A DNA stretch of 13,702 nucleotides from Hymenobacter sp. (GCA_025362615.1 JANYFQ010000448.1:1-13702), one strand, 5' to 3'. Positions 1 to 7,473 are shown, numbered from the stretch's first letter. A program made the numbers and translations. The notes: generated by a model from the sequence alone, not told the origin.

Positions 1-63
1 GGCCTCTGGCCCCCAATCGTTGAACGGTTTTACCCGGACGGGTTTGCGATTTTGGCCTGGGGT

Positions 64-107
64 GCGGGCCGGAGGCCCGCGAGTAAGCGGCACGGGCCAG
101 GAGGCCC
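64..107. repeat. Two tandem GC-rich hairpins upstream of copA
   Basis: Two similar small palindromes lie about 30 bp apart: GCGGGCC-gga-GGCCCGC at 64-80 and GGGCC-agga-GGCCC at 94-107. Both contain the word GGAGGCCCGCG. They end about 36 bp before the copA start. They may be REP-like units, part of a terminator for a gene left of the window, or leader structure. The sequence does not decide between these. The first 143 bp contain no convincing gene. Confidence 0.4.
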
Positions 108-143
108 GCGCCACTGTGCAACAGCAGTTTCTAAATAATTCCC

Positions 144-2432
144 ATGAATCCCGAAACCCAAACCGCTACCCTCGACATCGAAGGCATGAGCTGCGCCTCG
201 TGCGCGGCCTTCGTCGAAAAGTCGCTCAGCCGCGCCCCCGGCGTACACAGCGCCCACGTCAATTTCGCCACCGAAAAAGCCACCGTACAGTACGCCGCCG
301 ACGTGGCCAGCCCCAGCACCCTGAAAGCCGCCGTGCTAAGCGCCGGCTACGGCGTAACCGAACGCGCCCCCGACACCAGCGCCGCCGACCGGCAGGCCGA
401 AATCGACCAGCAAAAAGCCACGGCCTACGCCCAGCTCAAGCGGCGGTTTTGGCTGGCGGCGGGGCTGGCGGCCGTCATCATGCCGCTGAGTATGCTGATG
501 CTGTGGCCGCCGCTGGCCCAGGCCGTGCCCATGCCGGTGCTGAATTATATACTGCTGGCCCTCACGGTGCCGGTGCTGCTCTACAGCGGGCGCGAGTTTT
601 ACACCTCGGCCTGGAACGGCTTCCGGCACCGAACCGCCAACATGGATACGCTCATTGCCGTGGGCACCGGCGCGGCGTTTTTGTACAGCCTGGCCGCCAC
701 GCTGGGGCCGGGTTATTTTATGCGCCGGGGCCTGATGCCGGAGGTCTATTACGACACCACGGCCACCATCATCGCCCTGGTTTTGCTGGGCAAGGTACTG
801 GAGCTGCGGGCCAAAACCCAGACTTCGGCCGCCATCCGGGCGCTAATGGGCTTGCAGGCCAAAACGGCGCGGGTGGTGCGCGGCGCTCAGGAAGTGGACG
901 TGCCCATCGCCCAGGTACAGCCGGGCGACGTGGTGGTGGTGCGCCCCGGCGAAAAAGTAGCCACCGACGGCATCATCACCGAAGGCCAGTCGGCGGTGGA
1001 CGAGGCCATGCTCACCGGCGAAAGCCTGCCGGTAGCCAAGCGCCCCGGCGACCCCGTGTTTGGCGCGACGCTCAACAAAACCGGGGCCTTCCGCTTCCGC
1101 GTCAGCAAAGTGGGAGCCGACACCGTGCTGGCGCAAATCGTGCAGCTCGTGGAAGATGCCCAGGGCAGCCGCGCCCCCATCCAGCGGCTGGCCGATAAGG
1201 TAAGTGCCGTTTTCGTGCCCACGGTAATTGGCATTGCCATTCTGACGTTTGTGCTCTGGTTCAACCTGGCCCCGGCGCAAACGCGCTTGCCGCTCGCGCT
1301 GACGAACTTCGTGGCGGTGCTCATCATCGCCTGCCCCTGCGCGCTGGGGCTGGCCACGCCCACGGCCATCATGGTGAGCACCGGCAAAGGGGCCGAATTC
1401 GGGGTGCTGGTACGCAACGCCGAAGCCTTGGAAAAAGCCGGCTAGGTAACCACCGTGCTGCTCGACAAAACCGGCACCATCACCCGCGGCCAGCCGGCCG
1501 TGACGGACTTCGTGCCCGCCGCCGGCCACACCGCCGCGCAGCTCCTCCCGCTGGCAGCCGCCCTCGAACGCCTGAGCGAACACCCCCTGGCCGAGGCCGT
1601 GGTGCGCTACGCCGACGCGCAAGGCGCGGCCCGGCTGACAGCCACCGCGTTCCGGGCCGTGGCAGGCAAAGGCGCAGCGGCCACCGTAAACGGGCAAACG
1701 GTGCTCATTGGCAACCGCCGCCTGCTGGCCGACGAAAACGTGACCCCCTCCGACGCGCTGACCGCCCAGGCAACGCAACTGCTGGCCCAGGCCAAAACGG
1801 TGCTCTACGTGGCCGTGGGCGGGCAGGCCGTGGCCCTGCTGGGCGTGGCCGACACCGTGCGCGACACCTCCGCCGCCGCCATTGCCCAACTGCAAAAAAT
1901 GGGCATTGAAGTGGTGATGATGACCGGCGACAACCCCCAAACGGCCGCCAAAGTGGCCGCCCAGGTAGGCATCACGCGCTACTTCGCCGAGGTGCTGCCC
2001 GCCGATAAAGCCAAAAAGGTGAAGGAGTTGCAAGCCGAAGGCCGCACCGTGGCCATGGTGGGCGACGGCCTCAACGACGCGCCCGCCCTGGCCCAGGCCG
2101 ACATCGGCCTGGCCATGGGCACCGGCACCGACGTGGCGATGGAAGCGGCCGGCATCACCCTCATGCGCTCCGATTTGCAGGGCGTGGTGACGGCCATTGA
2201 CCTCTCGCGCCAAACCATCCGCACTATCAAACAGAACCTGTTTTTTGCCTTTATCTACAACGTACTGGGCATTCCGGTGGCGGCCGGGCTGCTCTATCCG
2301 TTCACCGGCTGGCTCCTTTCGCCGATGCTGGCGGCCGGGGCCATGGCCCTCAGCTCGGTGTCGGTGCTGACGAACTCGTTGCGCTTGCGGGGGTTTAAGG
2401 GGGCGAGAAATAGAAGTTCAGGGGTGAGATAG
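144..2432 (+). pseudogene. copA: Copper-translocating P-type ATPase (CopA-like) interrupted by an in-frame TAG
   Basis: This encodes an inner-membrane P1B-type ATPase that exports Cu(I). The reading frame spans 763 codons, normal for CopA with one metal-binding domain. The N-terminal HMA domain has GMSCASC (Cys17, Cys20). Membrane helices follow at about residues 100-122, 128-150, 170-190 and 205-225. The actuator-domain TGES is at 291-294, and the CPC ion-binding motif is at 397-399. The DKTGT phosphorylation motif starts at codon 441. Further on are SEHPLAEA, MMTGDN and GDGLNDAPAL. The last two helices carry YN and MxxSS residues typical of Cu(I) selectivity. Codon 434 (1443-1445) is TAG, in the context EALEKAG-stop-VTTVLLDKTGT. 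Relatives usually have Lys or a similar residue there, so one A-to-T change in AAG explains it. No frameshift occurs, and the frame stays intact and conserved on both sides (144-1445 and 1446-2432). As read, the product is a 433-residue fragment without a catalytic domain. A separate restart at GTG 1455 would give a soluble fragment plus two helices. The disruption is either very recent or a base-call error. Confidence 0.9.
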
Positions 2433-2469
2433 AGCGGTTTTCAAGTTGGTGGTACACCGCCCGACCCCC

Positions 2470-2991
2470 CTAAACCCCCACGTCCTGCCCGGCCATGTAC
2501 GCCTGCACCACCGGCAGCAGCGCGGCCGTGGCGGCGGCCAGGTACGCCCGGTCGGCAGCCGACCAGTGGCGGGGGTGGCCGAAAACGCAAGGCTGCAAAA
2601 TGCCCCAGAGCTGCCCGTTTTCGGTGATGTGGGCGTGAACGAGCGCCCGGTGCCCGAAGGTGCGGCGCTCGAAATCCTGGTTGAGCACGTCGGGGCCGGC
2701 GGCGTGTACATCGTCCACAAACACCGACGGCTGGGCGGCCAGCGCGGCGCGGAAAAGCGGGTCTTCGGCGGGCAGGCTGCCGGTGTCGTCCTGCCAGGGG
2801 TGGCGGGGGTCGGGCACGGCTTCGTCGAGCCGCCAGACCAGGGCGATGCGGCCCCGCGCCCGCGCCGGGTCGCGGACGTAAAGGAAGCAGCGGTCCACGC
2901 CCAGGTGCGGGCCGATGAGGTCGAGGGCCGCTTGCAGGCGCTCGGTGGGTGGGGTAGGGGCGGCAAGGGCGGCGGCGAGGGCGGTGAGCAT
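2470..2991 (-). CDS. GAF domain-containing protein
   Basis: This is a 173-residue protein that is almost entirely one GAF domain (about residues 10-165). It shows the LDLIGPHLGVDRCFLYV start, a central FVDDVHAA segment, and HAHITENGQLWGILQPCVFG in the last strands. GAF domains bind small ligands or act as sensors or redox modules. No output domain is attached, so it may work as a stand-alone sensor. The partner and ligand are unknown. The frame stays open upstream of the ATG at 2989-2991, but only through the translated heptamer repeat (NKKQETR units) to a TTG. I therefore take the ATG as the start, where the GAF homology begins. The gene converges on copA with a 37-bp gap. The repeat array begins 2 bp upstream of the start codon, so it forms the 5' leader and may influence expression. 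Confidence 0.8.
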   Translation of the reverse strand: MLTALAAALAAPTPPTERLQAALDLIGPHLGVDRCFLYVRDPARARGRIALVWRLDEAVPDPRHPWQDDTGSLPAEDPLFRAALAAQPSVFVDDVHAAGPDVLNQDFERRTFGHRALVHAHITENGQLWGILQPCVFGHPRHWSAADRAYLAAATAALLPVVQAYMAGQDVGV

Positions 2992-2993
2992 GA

Positions 2994-3042
2994 GTTTCTT
3001 GTTTCTTGTTTCTTGTTTCTTGTTTCTTGTTTCTTGTTTCTG
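2994..3042. repeat. Heptanucleotide tandem array GTTTCTT x6 plus a degenerate unit
   Basis: Six perfect head-to-tail GTTTCTT units (2994-3035) are followed by a partial one (GTTTCTG). This is the left arm of an inverted pair: the right arm at 3119-3153 is the same heptamer in reverse complement. On the minus strand it forms the immediate leader of the GAF gene. Confidence 0.95.
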
Positions 3043-3118
3043 AACGGGGCCGCTCGAATTGTTTCGGCTGAAAGCCTTCTTTTGAACTTGTTCGTTATCA
3101 GTTTCCCGGCGAAGCCTC

Positions 3119-3153
3119 AAACAAGAAACAAGAAACAAGAAACAAGAAACAAG
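3119..3153. repeat. Heptanucleotide tandem array AAACAAG x5, inverted partner
   Basis: Five perfect AAACAAG units form the reverse complement (rotated) of the GTTTCTT array at 2994-3042. The arms enclose a spacer of about 76 bp that is less GC-rich than the surroundings and has no ORF of note. Together they could pair into a stem of more than 30 bp in single-stranded DNA or RNA. Confidence 0.95.
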
Positions 3154-3169
3154 GCAGAAGAGCAGTTTA

Positions 3170-3213
3170 TAAAAACGCGTGCCAGCTACATCGTCGCCGA
3201 CTTTTTAGACAGC
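3170..3213 (+). repeat. Dispersed 44-bp repeat, copy A
   Basis: The sequence starts TAAAAACGCGTGCCAGC, continues through CGTCGCCGACT and ends ACAGC. It matches the reverse complement of 10394-10437 at 38 of 44 positions by hand alignment. A shortened third copy is at 10540-10579. It sits between the heptamer arrays and the HipA-like gene start, about 45 bp upstream of the ATG. It may therefore overlap that gene's promoter. Confidence 0.85.
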
Positions 3214-3224
3214 TTCAGGGTCGC

Positions 3225-3232
3225 GTTCTTTG
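3225..3232 (+). promoter_or_regulatory. Weak candidate -7 box for the HipA-like/DUF3037 genes
   Basis: GTTCTTTG resembles the Bacteroidota -7 box TAnnTTTG only in its TTTG half. It lies 25 bp before the ATG at 3258. A T-run at about 3202-3206 is the only -33 candidate. GGGTC/GACCC (3218-3222 and 3235-3239) form a short palindrome around it. Confidence 0.25.
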
Positions 3233-3257
3233 CGGACCCAACCAAGCCCCAGAAACC

Positions 3258-4046
3258 ATGACCCTCCGCACCGTCCAAATTACGCGCTACGTGACGCCCC
3301 TGCGCGAAGGCGGCTCGCTGCCGGCGCTGGTCGAAGCCGACGACGGCTTCCTGTACGTGCTCAAGTTTCGCGGGGCCGGGCAAGGCCCCAAAGCCCTCAT
3401 CGCCGAATTAATCGTGGGCGAACTAGCCCGCGCCCTGGGCCTGCGGATGCCCGAGCTGGTGTTTGCCGACCTCGACGAAGCCTTCGGGCGCAGCGAGGCC
3501 GACGAGGAAATTCAGGACCTGCTGCGGGCCAGCACCGGCCGCAACCTGGCCCTGCACTACCTGAGCCGCGCCAGCACCTTCGACCCGCTCGTGACAACCG
3601 TCGGCCCCGCCGAAGCCTCGCTCATCGTGTGGCTTGATGCCCTGACGCTCAACGTGGACCGCACCGCCCGCAACACCAACCTGCTGCTTTGGCACCGCGA
3701 GCTGTGGCTGATTGACCACGGCGCGGCCCTCTACGTCCACCACGCCGGCTCCGACTGGGCCGCCCGGCCCGGCGGCGAACGTCGTTTCCCCCAAATAAAA
3801 GACCACGTACTGCTGCCCCAGGCCACCGAATTAGCCGCCGCCGATGCCCTGGGCCACGCCCGCCTCACGCCCGCCCTGCTCCGCGCCGTGGCGGCGCTGC
3901 TGCCCGCCGAGTGGCTCGAAGCCGCCGACCCCACCACCGCCCCCGAGGCCCAGCGGGCTGCCTACGTCACCTTCCTGGAAGCCCGCCTGGCCGCTTCCGT
4001 CCCCTTTGTTGCCGAAGCCGATGCCGCCCGCCTTGCACGTATTTGA
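3258..4046 (+). CDS. HipA-like protein kinase family protein
   Basis: This is a 262-residue protein resembling the compact HipA-like family (as in Pfam HipA_2) that is found beside DUF3037 proteins. HipA proteins are Ser/Thr kinases; classical HipA phosphorylates glutamyl-tRNA synthetase and is a toxin. Visible kinase features are FLYVLKFRG (candidate ATP-binding Lys36), a helix with AELIVGELARALG (50-62), LNVDRTARNTNLLLW (131-145) in the position of the catalytic loop (Asp134, Asn139/Asn141), and LIDHGAAL (151-158) as the metal-binding DFG-like segment. The protein is shorter than classical HipA (about 440 residues) and lacks its N-terminal subdomain. No HipB-type antitoxin gene is adjacent. 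The last 26 nt overlap the next gene, which implies translational coupling. The substrate is unknown, and toxin activity is an inference only. Confidence 0.75.
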   Translation: MTLRTVQITRYVTPLREGGSLPALVEADDGFLYVLKFRGAGQGPKALIAELIVGELARALGLRMPELVFADLDEAFGRSEADEEIQDLLRASTGRNLALHYLSRASTFDPLVTTVGPAEASLIVWLDALTLNVDRTARNTNLLLWHRELWLIDHGAALYVHHAGSDWAARPGGERRFPQIKDHVLLPQATELAAADALGHARLTPALLRAVAALLPAEWLEAADPTTAPEAQRAAYVTFLEARLAASVPFVAEADAARLARI

Positions 4047-4410
4047 GTACGCCGTGCTGCGGGCGGTGCCCCGCGTCGAGCGCGAAGAGTTTATGAACGT
4101 CGGGGTGGTGGTTTTTTGCCGCGCCCAGGGGTTTTTGCAGTGCGCCTGCGCCCTGCCCGAAGCGCGGCTGCAACCCCTGGGCGGCCCCGCGTTCGACCTG
4201 GACGACCTCCGCGCCCGCCTCGCGGCCTTCGGGCAGATTTGCCAGGGCCGGCCCGCCGGCGGCCTCATCGGCAGCCTGCCGCCGGCCGAGCGGTTTCGCT
4301 GGCTCACGGCCACGCGCAGCACGGTGCTGCAAACCTCGGCCGTGCATCCGGGCCTCACGGCCGATGCGGCGGCCACGCTGGCCCGGCTGTTTGCGGCGCT
4401 GGTAACGTAA
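4021..4410 (+). CDS. DUF3037 domain-containing protein
   Basis: This is a 129-residue protein with the characteristic DUF3037 opening: FEYAVLRAVPRVEREEFMNVGVVVFC (residues 8-33), then LDDLRARLAAFGQICQG and a C-terminal RFRWLTATRSTVLQTS segment. The biochemical function of the family is not known. The ATG at 4021 was chosen because homology begins right after it. It lies inside the end of the HipA-like gene in another frame (26-nt overlap), a gene order that recurs for this family. This suggests the protein acts with, or controls, the HipA-like kinase. No signal peptide or membrane segment is seen. The next gene starts 45 bp downstream on the same strand. Confidence 0.8.
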   Translation: MPPALHVFEYAVLRAVPRVEREEFMNVGVVVFCRAQGFLQCACALPEARLQPLGGPAFDLDDLRARLAAFGQICQGRPAGGLIGSLPPAERFRWLTATRSTVLQTSAVHPGLTADAAATLARLFAALVT

Positions 4411-4455
4411 CGTGTGCCGGCTTCCGTTCTCCTTTGATTTTTGTAGATTTTACCC

Positions 4456-5847
4456 TTGCATACCCTTGCCCAGCTCCGTGCCGGAAACCTTTCCGGCACC
4501 ACCCGCCTCGACCTTTCCGAGGGACTGACGGTGTTTCCGCCCGAAATCTTCGCCCTCGCCGACAGCCTCGAAATCCTCAACCTGTCGGGCAACGCCCTCG
4601 CGGCGCTGCCCGCCGATTTGGGCCGCCTGCACAAGCTGCGGGTCTTGTTTTGTTCCGACAACCAGTTTGAGGAAGTCCCCGCCGTTTTGGGCCAGTGCCC
4701 GGCGCTGGAGATGGTGGGTTTCAAGGCCAACCGCATCCGCACACTGCCGGCCGCCGCGCTGCCGCCGCGCCTGCGCTGGCTCATTCTTACCGACAATCAA
4801 CTCGAAGCCCTGCCGGCCGAGCTGGGCGACTGCCCGCACCTGCAAAAGCTGTTGCTGGCCGGCAACCGCCTGCGCGAGCTGCCCGCCACCCTGGCCAGCT
4901 GCCACCGCCTGGAGCTGCTGCGCGTGGCGGCCAACCAGCTCTCGGGCCTGCCCGACTGGCTGCTGGCCCTGCCGCGCCTGACCTGGCTGGCCTACGCCGG
5001 CAACCCGTTTTGCGCCGCCGCCGAAGCCGTTGCCGAAACCCAAAATCCCGGCCAGGCCATCCCGTGGGCCGATTTGACGGTGCAGCAGCCGCTGGGCGAA
5101 GGCGCGTCGGGCGTTATCTACCAGGCCCGGTGGCAGCGGGTTGCCGGGCCGCCGCAGCCCGTGGCGCTCAAGGTGTTCAAAGGGGCCGTCACCAGCGACG
5201 GCCGGCCGCACTGCGAAATGCTGGCTTGCCTCGGCGCGGGCCAGCACCCCAACCTCGTGGCCGTGTACGGCCGGCTGCAAGGACACCCCGCCGCCGCCGA
5301 AGGACTGGTAATGAGGCTGATAGGCCCCGAGTTCAGCAACCTGGCCGGGCCGCCCAGCTTGGCCAGCTGCACCCGCGACGTGTACGCGCCCGGCACCGTT
5401 TTCGCCCTGCCCGCCGTGCTGCAAATTGCCCGTGGCATTGCCTCGGCCGTGGCGCATTTGCACGGCCAGGGCATTCTGCACGGCGACTTGTACGCCCACA
5501 ACATCCTCGTTGCTCCCAGCGGCTTCAGCCTGCTCAGCGATTTTGGGGCCGCCAGCTTCGGGGCGGCTGCGCCCGCAGGCGCGGCCCCGGCACTGCAACG
5601 CTTCGAAGCCCGCGCCTTCGGCTGCCTGCTCGAAGAGTTGCTCGCGCACGCCGAACCACCGCCCGCAGCAACGGCCGCAGCCGCCGCGCACCTACTGGCG
5701 GCGCTGCACGAGCTGCAGCGCCGTTGCGGGCAAACTACCGTGGCCGCCCGGCCGCTGTTTGCGGAAATCGAAGCCGAGCTGGCGGCCCTTCAACGGGCGT
5801 TCGACGCGGCTCATTTCACCCTGGCCCAGCCCACCCGGCGGCTGTGA
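4456..5847 (+). CDS. Leucine-rich repeat protein kinase
   Basis: This is a 463-residue cytoplasmic-type fusion of LRRs and a eukaryotic-like protein kinase. Regular 23-residue LRRs run from about residue 38 to 183 (starts near 38, 61, 84, 106, 129, 152 and 175), with the LxxLxLxxNxLxxLP pattern. The kinase domain covers about 204-445. It has a glycine loop LGEGASGVIYQARW (213-226), VALKVFKG (Lys239), a helix-C candidate Glu254, catalytic loop HGDLYAHN (342-349, Asp344 and Asn349), and SDFGAAS (361-367). HRD is replaced by HGD, and the activation segment and C-lobe are short with no clear APE motif. The fold is therefore reduced, although Lys, Asp, Asn and DFG are all kept and activity is plausible. 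The start is TTG at 4456: an in-frame stop (4444-4446) lies 9 bp upstream and no ATG occurs before residue 86, which is inside the LRRs. It lies 45 bp after the DUF3037 gene and may be co-transcribed. Substrates are unknown. Confidence 0.85.
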   Translation: MHTLAQLRAGNLSGTTRLDLSEGLTVFPPEIFALADSLEILNLSGNALAALPADLGRLHKLRVLFCSDNQFEEVPAVLGQCPALEMVGFKANRIRTLPAAALPPRLRWLILTDNQLEALPAELGDCPHLQKLLLAGNRLRELPATLASCHRLELLRVAANQLSGLPDWLLALPRLTWLAYAGNPFCAAAEAVAETQNPGQAIPWADLTVQQPLGEGASGVIYQARWQRVAGPPQPVALKVFKGAVTSDGRPHCEMLACLGAGQHPNLVAVYGRLQGHPAAAEGLVMRLIGPEFSNLAGPPSLASCTRDVYAPGTVFALPAVLQIARGIASAVAHLHGQGILHGDLYAHNILVAPSGFSLLSDFGAASFGAAAPAGAAPALQRFEARAFGCLLEELLAHAEPPPAATAAAAAHLLAALHELQRRCGQTTVAARPLFAEIEAELAALQRAFDAAHFTLAQPTRRL

Positions 5848-5859
5848 GGGTTATTTTGA

Positions 5860-5883
5860 AAGTTTCAATAATTACTGAAACTT
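5860..5883. promoter_or_regulatory. Near-perfect 24-bp palindrome, probable MarR/GbsR operator
   Basis: AAGTTTCA (5860-5867) and TGAAACTT (5876-5883) are perfect 8-bp inverted arms. The 8-bp centre is itself palindromic over TAATTA (5869-5874). Only one base pair of the whole 24 bp is mismatched. It is AT-rich in a GC-rich region, as is usual for MarR-family operators. It ends 4 bp before a -7 box, so bound protein would block RNA polymerase. The likely ligand is the GbsR/MarR protein encoded at 6940-7473 in the same transcription unit. Confidence 0.75.
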
Positions 5884-5887
5884 GTGA

Positions 5888-5895
5888 TACCTTTG
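5888..5895 (+). promoter_or_regulatory. Bacteroidota-type -7 promoter box for the epimerase/regulator operon
   Basis: TACCTTTG matches TAnnTTTG exactly. Transcription would begin around 5902, leaving a leader of about 55 nt before the ATG at 5957. The -33 region would fall inside the palindrome (TTTC at 5863-5866, spacing 21); a better TTG at 5856-5858 is too far away (29 bp). Confidence 0.65.
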
Positions 5896-5956
5896 CCCCG
5901 CTTCCTCGAAACGACCCGGAACTGGCCGGGCCTTTGTGCGCGGAAGGCTGCGGTGC

Positions 5957-6880
5957 ATGGAAAACAAACAACCAAAAATCGTCATCGCCGGAGGCAACGG
6001 CTTTCTGGGCGAACACCTGCGGCGGCACTTTGCCGGCCTGGGCTACCGGGTGGTCATCATCAGCCGCAACGGCGTGGCGGGGGCCGATGCCGTGCGCTGG
6101 GATGCCCGCACGCTGGGGCCGTGGGCCGTGGAGCTGGAAGGGGCGGTGGCGCTCATAAACATGGCCGGGCGCACCGTCGATTGCCGTTACACTGCGGCCA
6201 ACCGCCGCGAAATCATGGCCAGTCGCCTCGACAGCACCCGCGTGCTGGGCGAAGCGGTGGCGGCCTGCGCCCGGCCGCCGCAGGTGTGGCTCAACTCGTC
6301 CACGGCCACGATTTACGCCGACACGCCCGGCGAGCTGCCCGCCAACACCGAAGCGGCGGGCGTTATCGGCACCGGGTTTTCGGTGGGGGTGGCCACGGCC
6401 TGGGAAGCCGAATTCTGGGCCGCTGCCGTGCCGGCCACGCGCCGGGTGGCGCTGCGTACATCCATCGTGCTGGGGCCGGATGGCGGGGCGTTTCCGGTGA
6501 TGGCGCGGCTGGCGCGGGCCGGCTTGTGCTCGCCGCAAGGCACGGGCCGGCAGTGGATTAGCTGGTTGCACATCGCCGATTTTTGCCGGGCCGTGGCGTT
6601 TCTGGCCACCCAAACCAGCGAGGCGGGTGCCTTCAACGTGTGCGCCCCCAACCCGCTGCCCAACAGCGCCTTCAATGCCTTGCTGGCCCAGAAGCTGCGC
6701 CCGTTGCTGCGCCTGCCCCAGCCCGCGTGGCTGCTCGAAATGGGCGCGTTCGTGCTCCGCACCGAAACCGAGCTGATACTGAAAAGCCGCAAGGTGTACC
6801 CGCAGCGGCTGCTGGAGCTGGGGTTTGCGTTCGATTTCCCGACCTGCGACGCGGCCGTGCGCGATTTGCTCGGGGCGTGA
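5957..6880 (+). CDS. TIGR01777 family NAD(P)-dependent epimerase/oxidoreductase
   Basis: This is a 307-residue member of the extended short-chain dehydrogenase family TIGR01777 (SDR39U1/YfcH type). The Rossmann NAD(P) loop GGNGFLG is at 12-18. Characteristic segments follow: ALINMAGRTVDCRYTAANRREIMASR, SSTATIYAD (Ser/Tyr of the active-site region), a WEAE segment in place of the usual YxxxK, RTSIVLGPDGGAFPVM, WISWLHIADF and FNVCAPNPLPN. A C-terminal DUF1731-like part (about 250-305) ends in YPQRLLELGFAF. The substrate is not known for the family. I use the ATG at 5957 rather than the in-frame GTG at 5936, because the Rossmann strand begins seven residues after it. It is the first gene downstream of the palindrome and -7 box, and the regulator gene follows after 59 bp. 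Confidence 0.85.
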   Translation: MENKQPKIVIAGGNGFLGEHLRRHFAGLGYRVVIISRNGVAGADAVRWDARTLGPWAVELEGAVALINMAGRTVDCRYTAANRREIMASRLDSTRVLGEAVAACARPPQVWLNSSTATIYADTPGELPANTEAAGVIGTGFSVGVATAWEAEFWAAAVPATRRVALRTSIVLGPDGGAFPVMARLARAGLCSPQGTGRQWISWLHIADFCRAVAFLATQTSEAGAFNVCAPNPLPNSAFNALLAQKLRPLLRLPQPAWLLEMGAFVLRTETELILKSRKVYPQRLLELGFAFDFPTCDAAVRDLLGA

Positions 6881-6939
6881 GGACGGGCCTGTTGCCGCCC
6901 GCCGCCCTCAATGCAGCCACCAACCCAATACGCATTTTC

Positions 6940-7473
6940 ATGAACCCCGATTTCACCCCGCCGGCCCCGACGCTGGCCGCGGCCAAAGCGCAATTTATTC
7001 ACCTCTGGGGCGTGTCGGGCACGAGCTGGGGCGTGAGCAAAACCCTGGCCCAGCTCCACGCCCTGCTGCTGGTGAGCCCGCTGGCCCTCAGCACCGAAGA
7101 CGTGATGGAGCAGCTCACCATCTCGCGGGGCAACGCCAGCACCACGCTGCGCGAATTGCTTGACTGGGGCTTGATTTACAAAGAATTGCGCCCCGGCGAA
7201 CGCCGCGAATACTTCGTGGCCGAAAAAGATATGCTGCAAGTAACCCGCTGCATCATTCAGGCCCGCAAGCGCCGCGAACTCGACCCCATGAAGCGCCAGC
7301 TCGACCAACTGGCCGCCCTGCCCGGCCCCGCCGCCGATGCCGAATACCAGGCGTTTCACGCCGTGCTGCTCGACATTCAGCAGCTCGCCACGGCCTCCGA
7401 CAAGGTGCTGACGCGGTTGGTGCAGGCCGAAAAAAGTTGGTTCTGGAGCACGTTTTTTCGGCTTTTCATGTGA
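6940..7473 (+). CDS. GbsR/MarR family transcriptional regulator
   Basis: This is a 177-residue DNA-binding protein. A winged helix-turn-helix lies at about residues 36-95. LSTEDVMEQLTISRGNASTT (50-69) is the HTH, with NASTTLRELLDWGLI as recognition helix and linker, and RPGERREYFVAEKD as the wing. The opening FIHLWGVSGTSWGVSKTLAQL is typical of the GbsR subgroup. The C-terminal half is helical (dimerisation) and ends in WFWSTFFRLF. GbsR proteins are repressors, and some sense choline or other small molecules. It follows the epimerase by 59 bp with no clear promoter, so autoregulation through the palindrome at 5860-5883 is the simplest model. The physiological signal is not visible. Confidence 0.85.
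   Translation: MNPDFTPPAPTLAAAKAQFIHLWGVSGTSWGVSKTLAQLHALLLVSPLALSTEDVMEQLTISRGNASTTLRELLDWGLIYKELRPGERREYFVAEKDMLQVTRCIIQARKRRELDPMKRQLDQLAALPGPAADAEYQAFHAVLLDIQQLATASDKVLTRLVQAEKSWFWSTFFRLFM

Noticed and set aside
1443..1445. TAG read as a special amino acid (pyrrolysine-type recoding)
   Set aside because: No such system is known in this phylum, the site is not an active-site residue, and relatives have ordinary residues there; mutation or error is simpler.
843..2213. Long minus-strand open frame (456 codons) opposite copA
   Set aside because: Composition is Gly/His/Ala-rich with no domain; it is a mirror of the high-GC codon use of copA, whose motifs are unmistakable.
2433..2469. Terminator between the convergent copA and GAF genes
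   Set aside because: Only a 5-bp GCGGT/ACCGC pairing is present, too weak to call.
4451..4458. TACCCTTG as a -7 box for the LRR-kinase gene
   Set aside because: It overlaps the only usable start codon (TTG 4456), so transcription from it would miss the start; spacing to the nearest TTTG is only 14 bp.
4450..5691. Long minus-strand open frame opposite the LRR-kinase gene
   Set aside because: Gln/Gly-rich, no recognisable fold; the plus-strand frame has clear LRR and kinase motifs.
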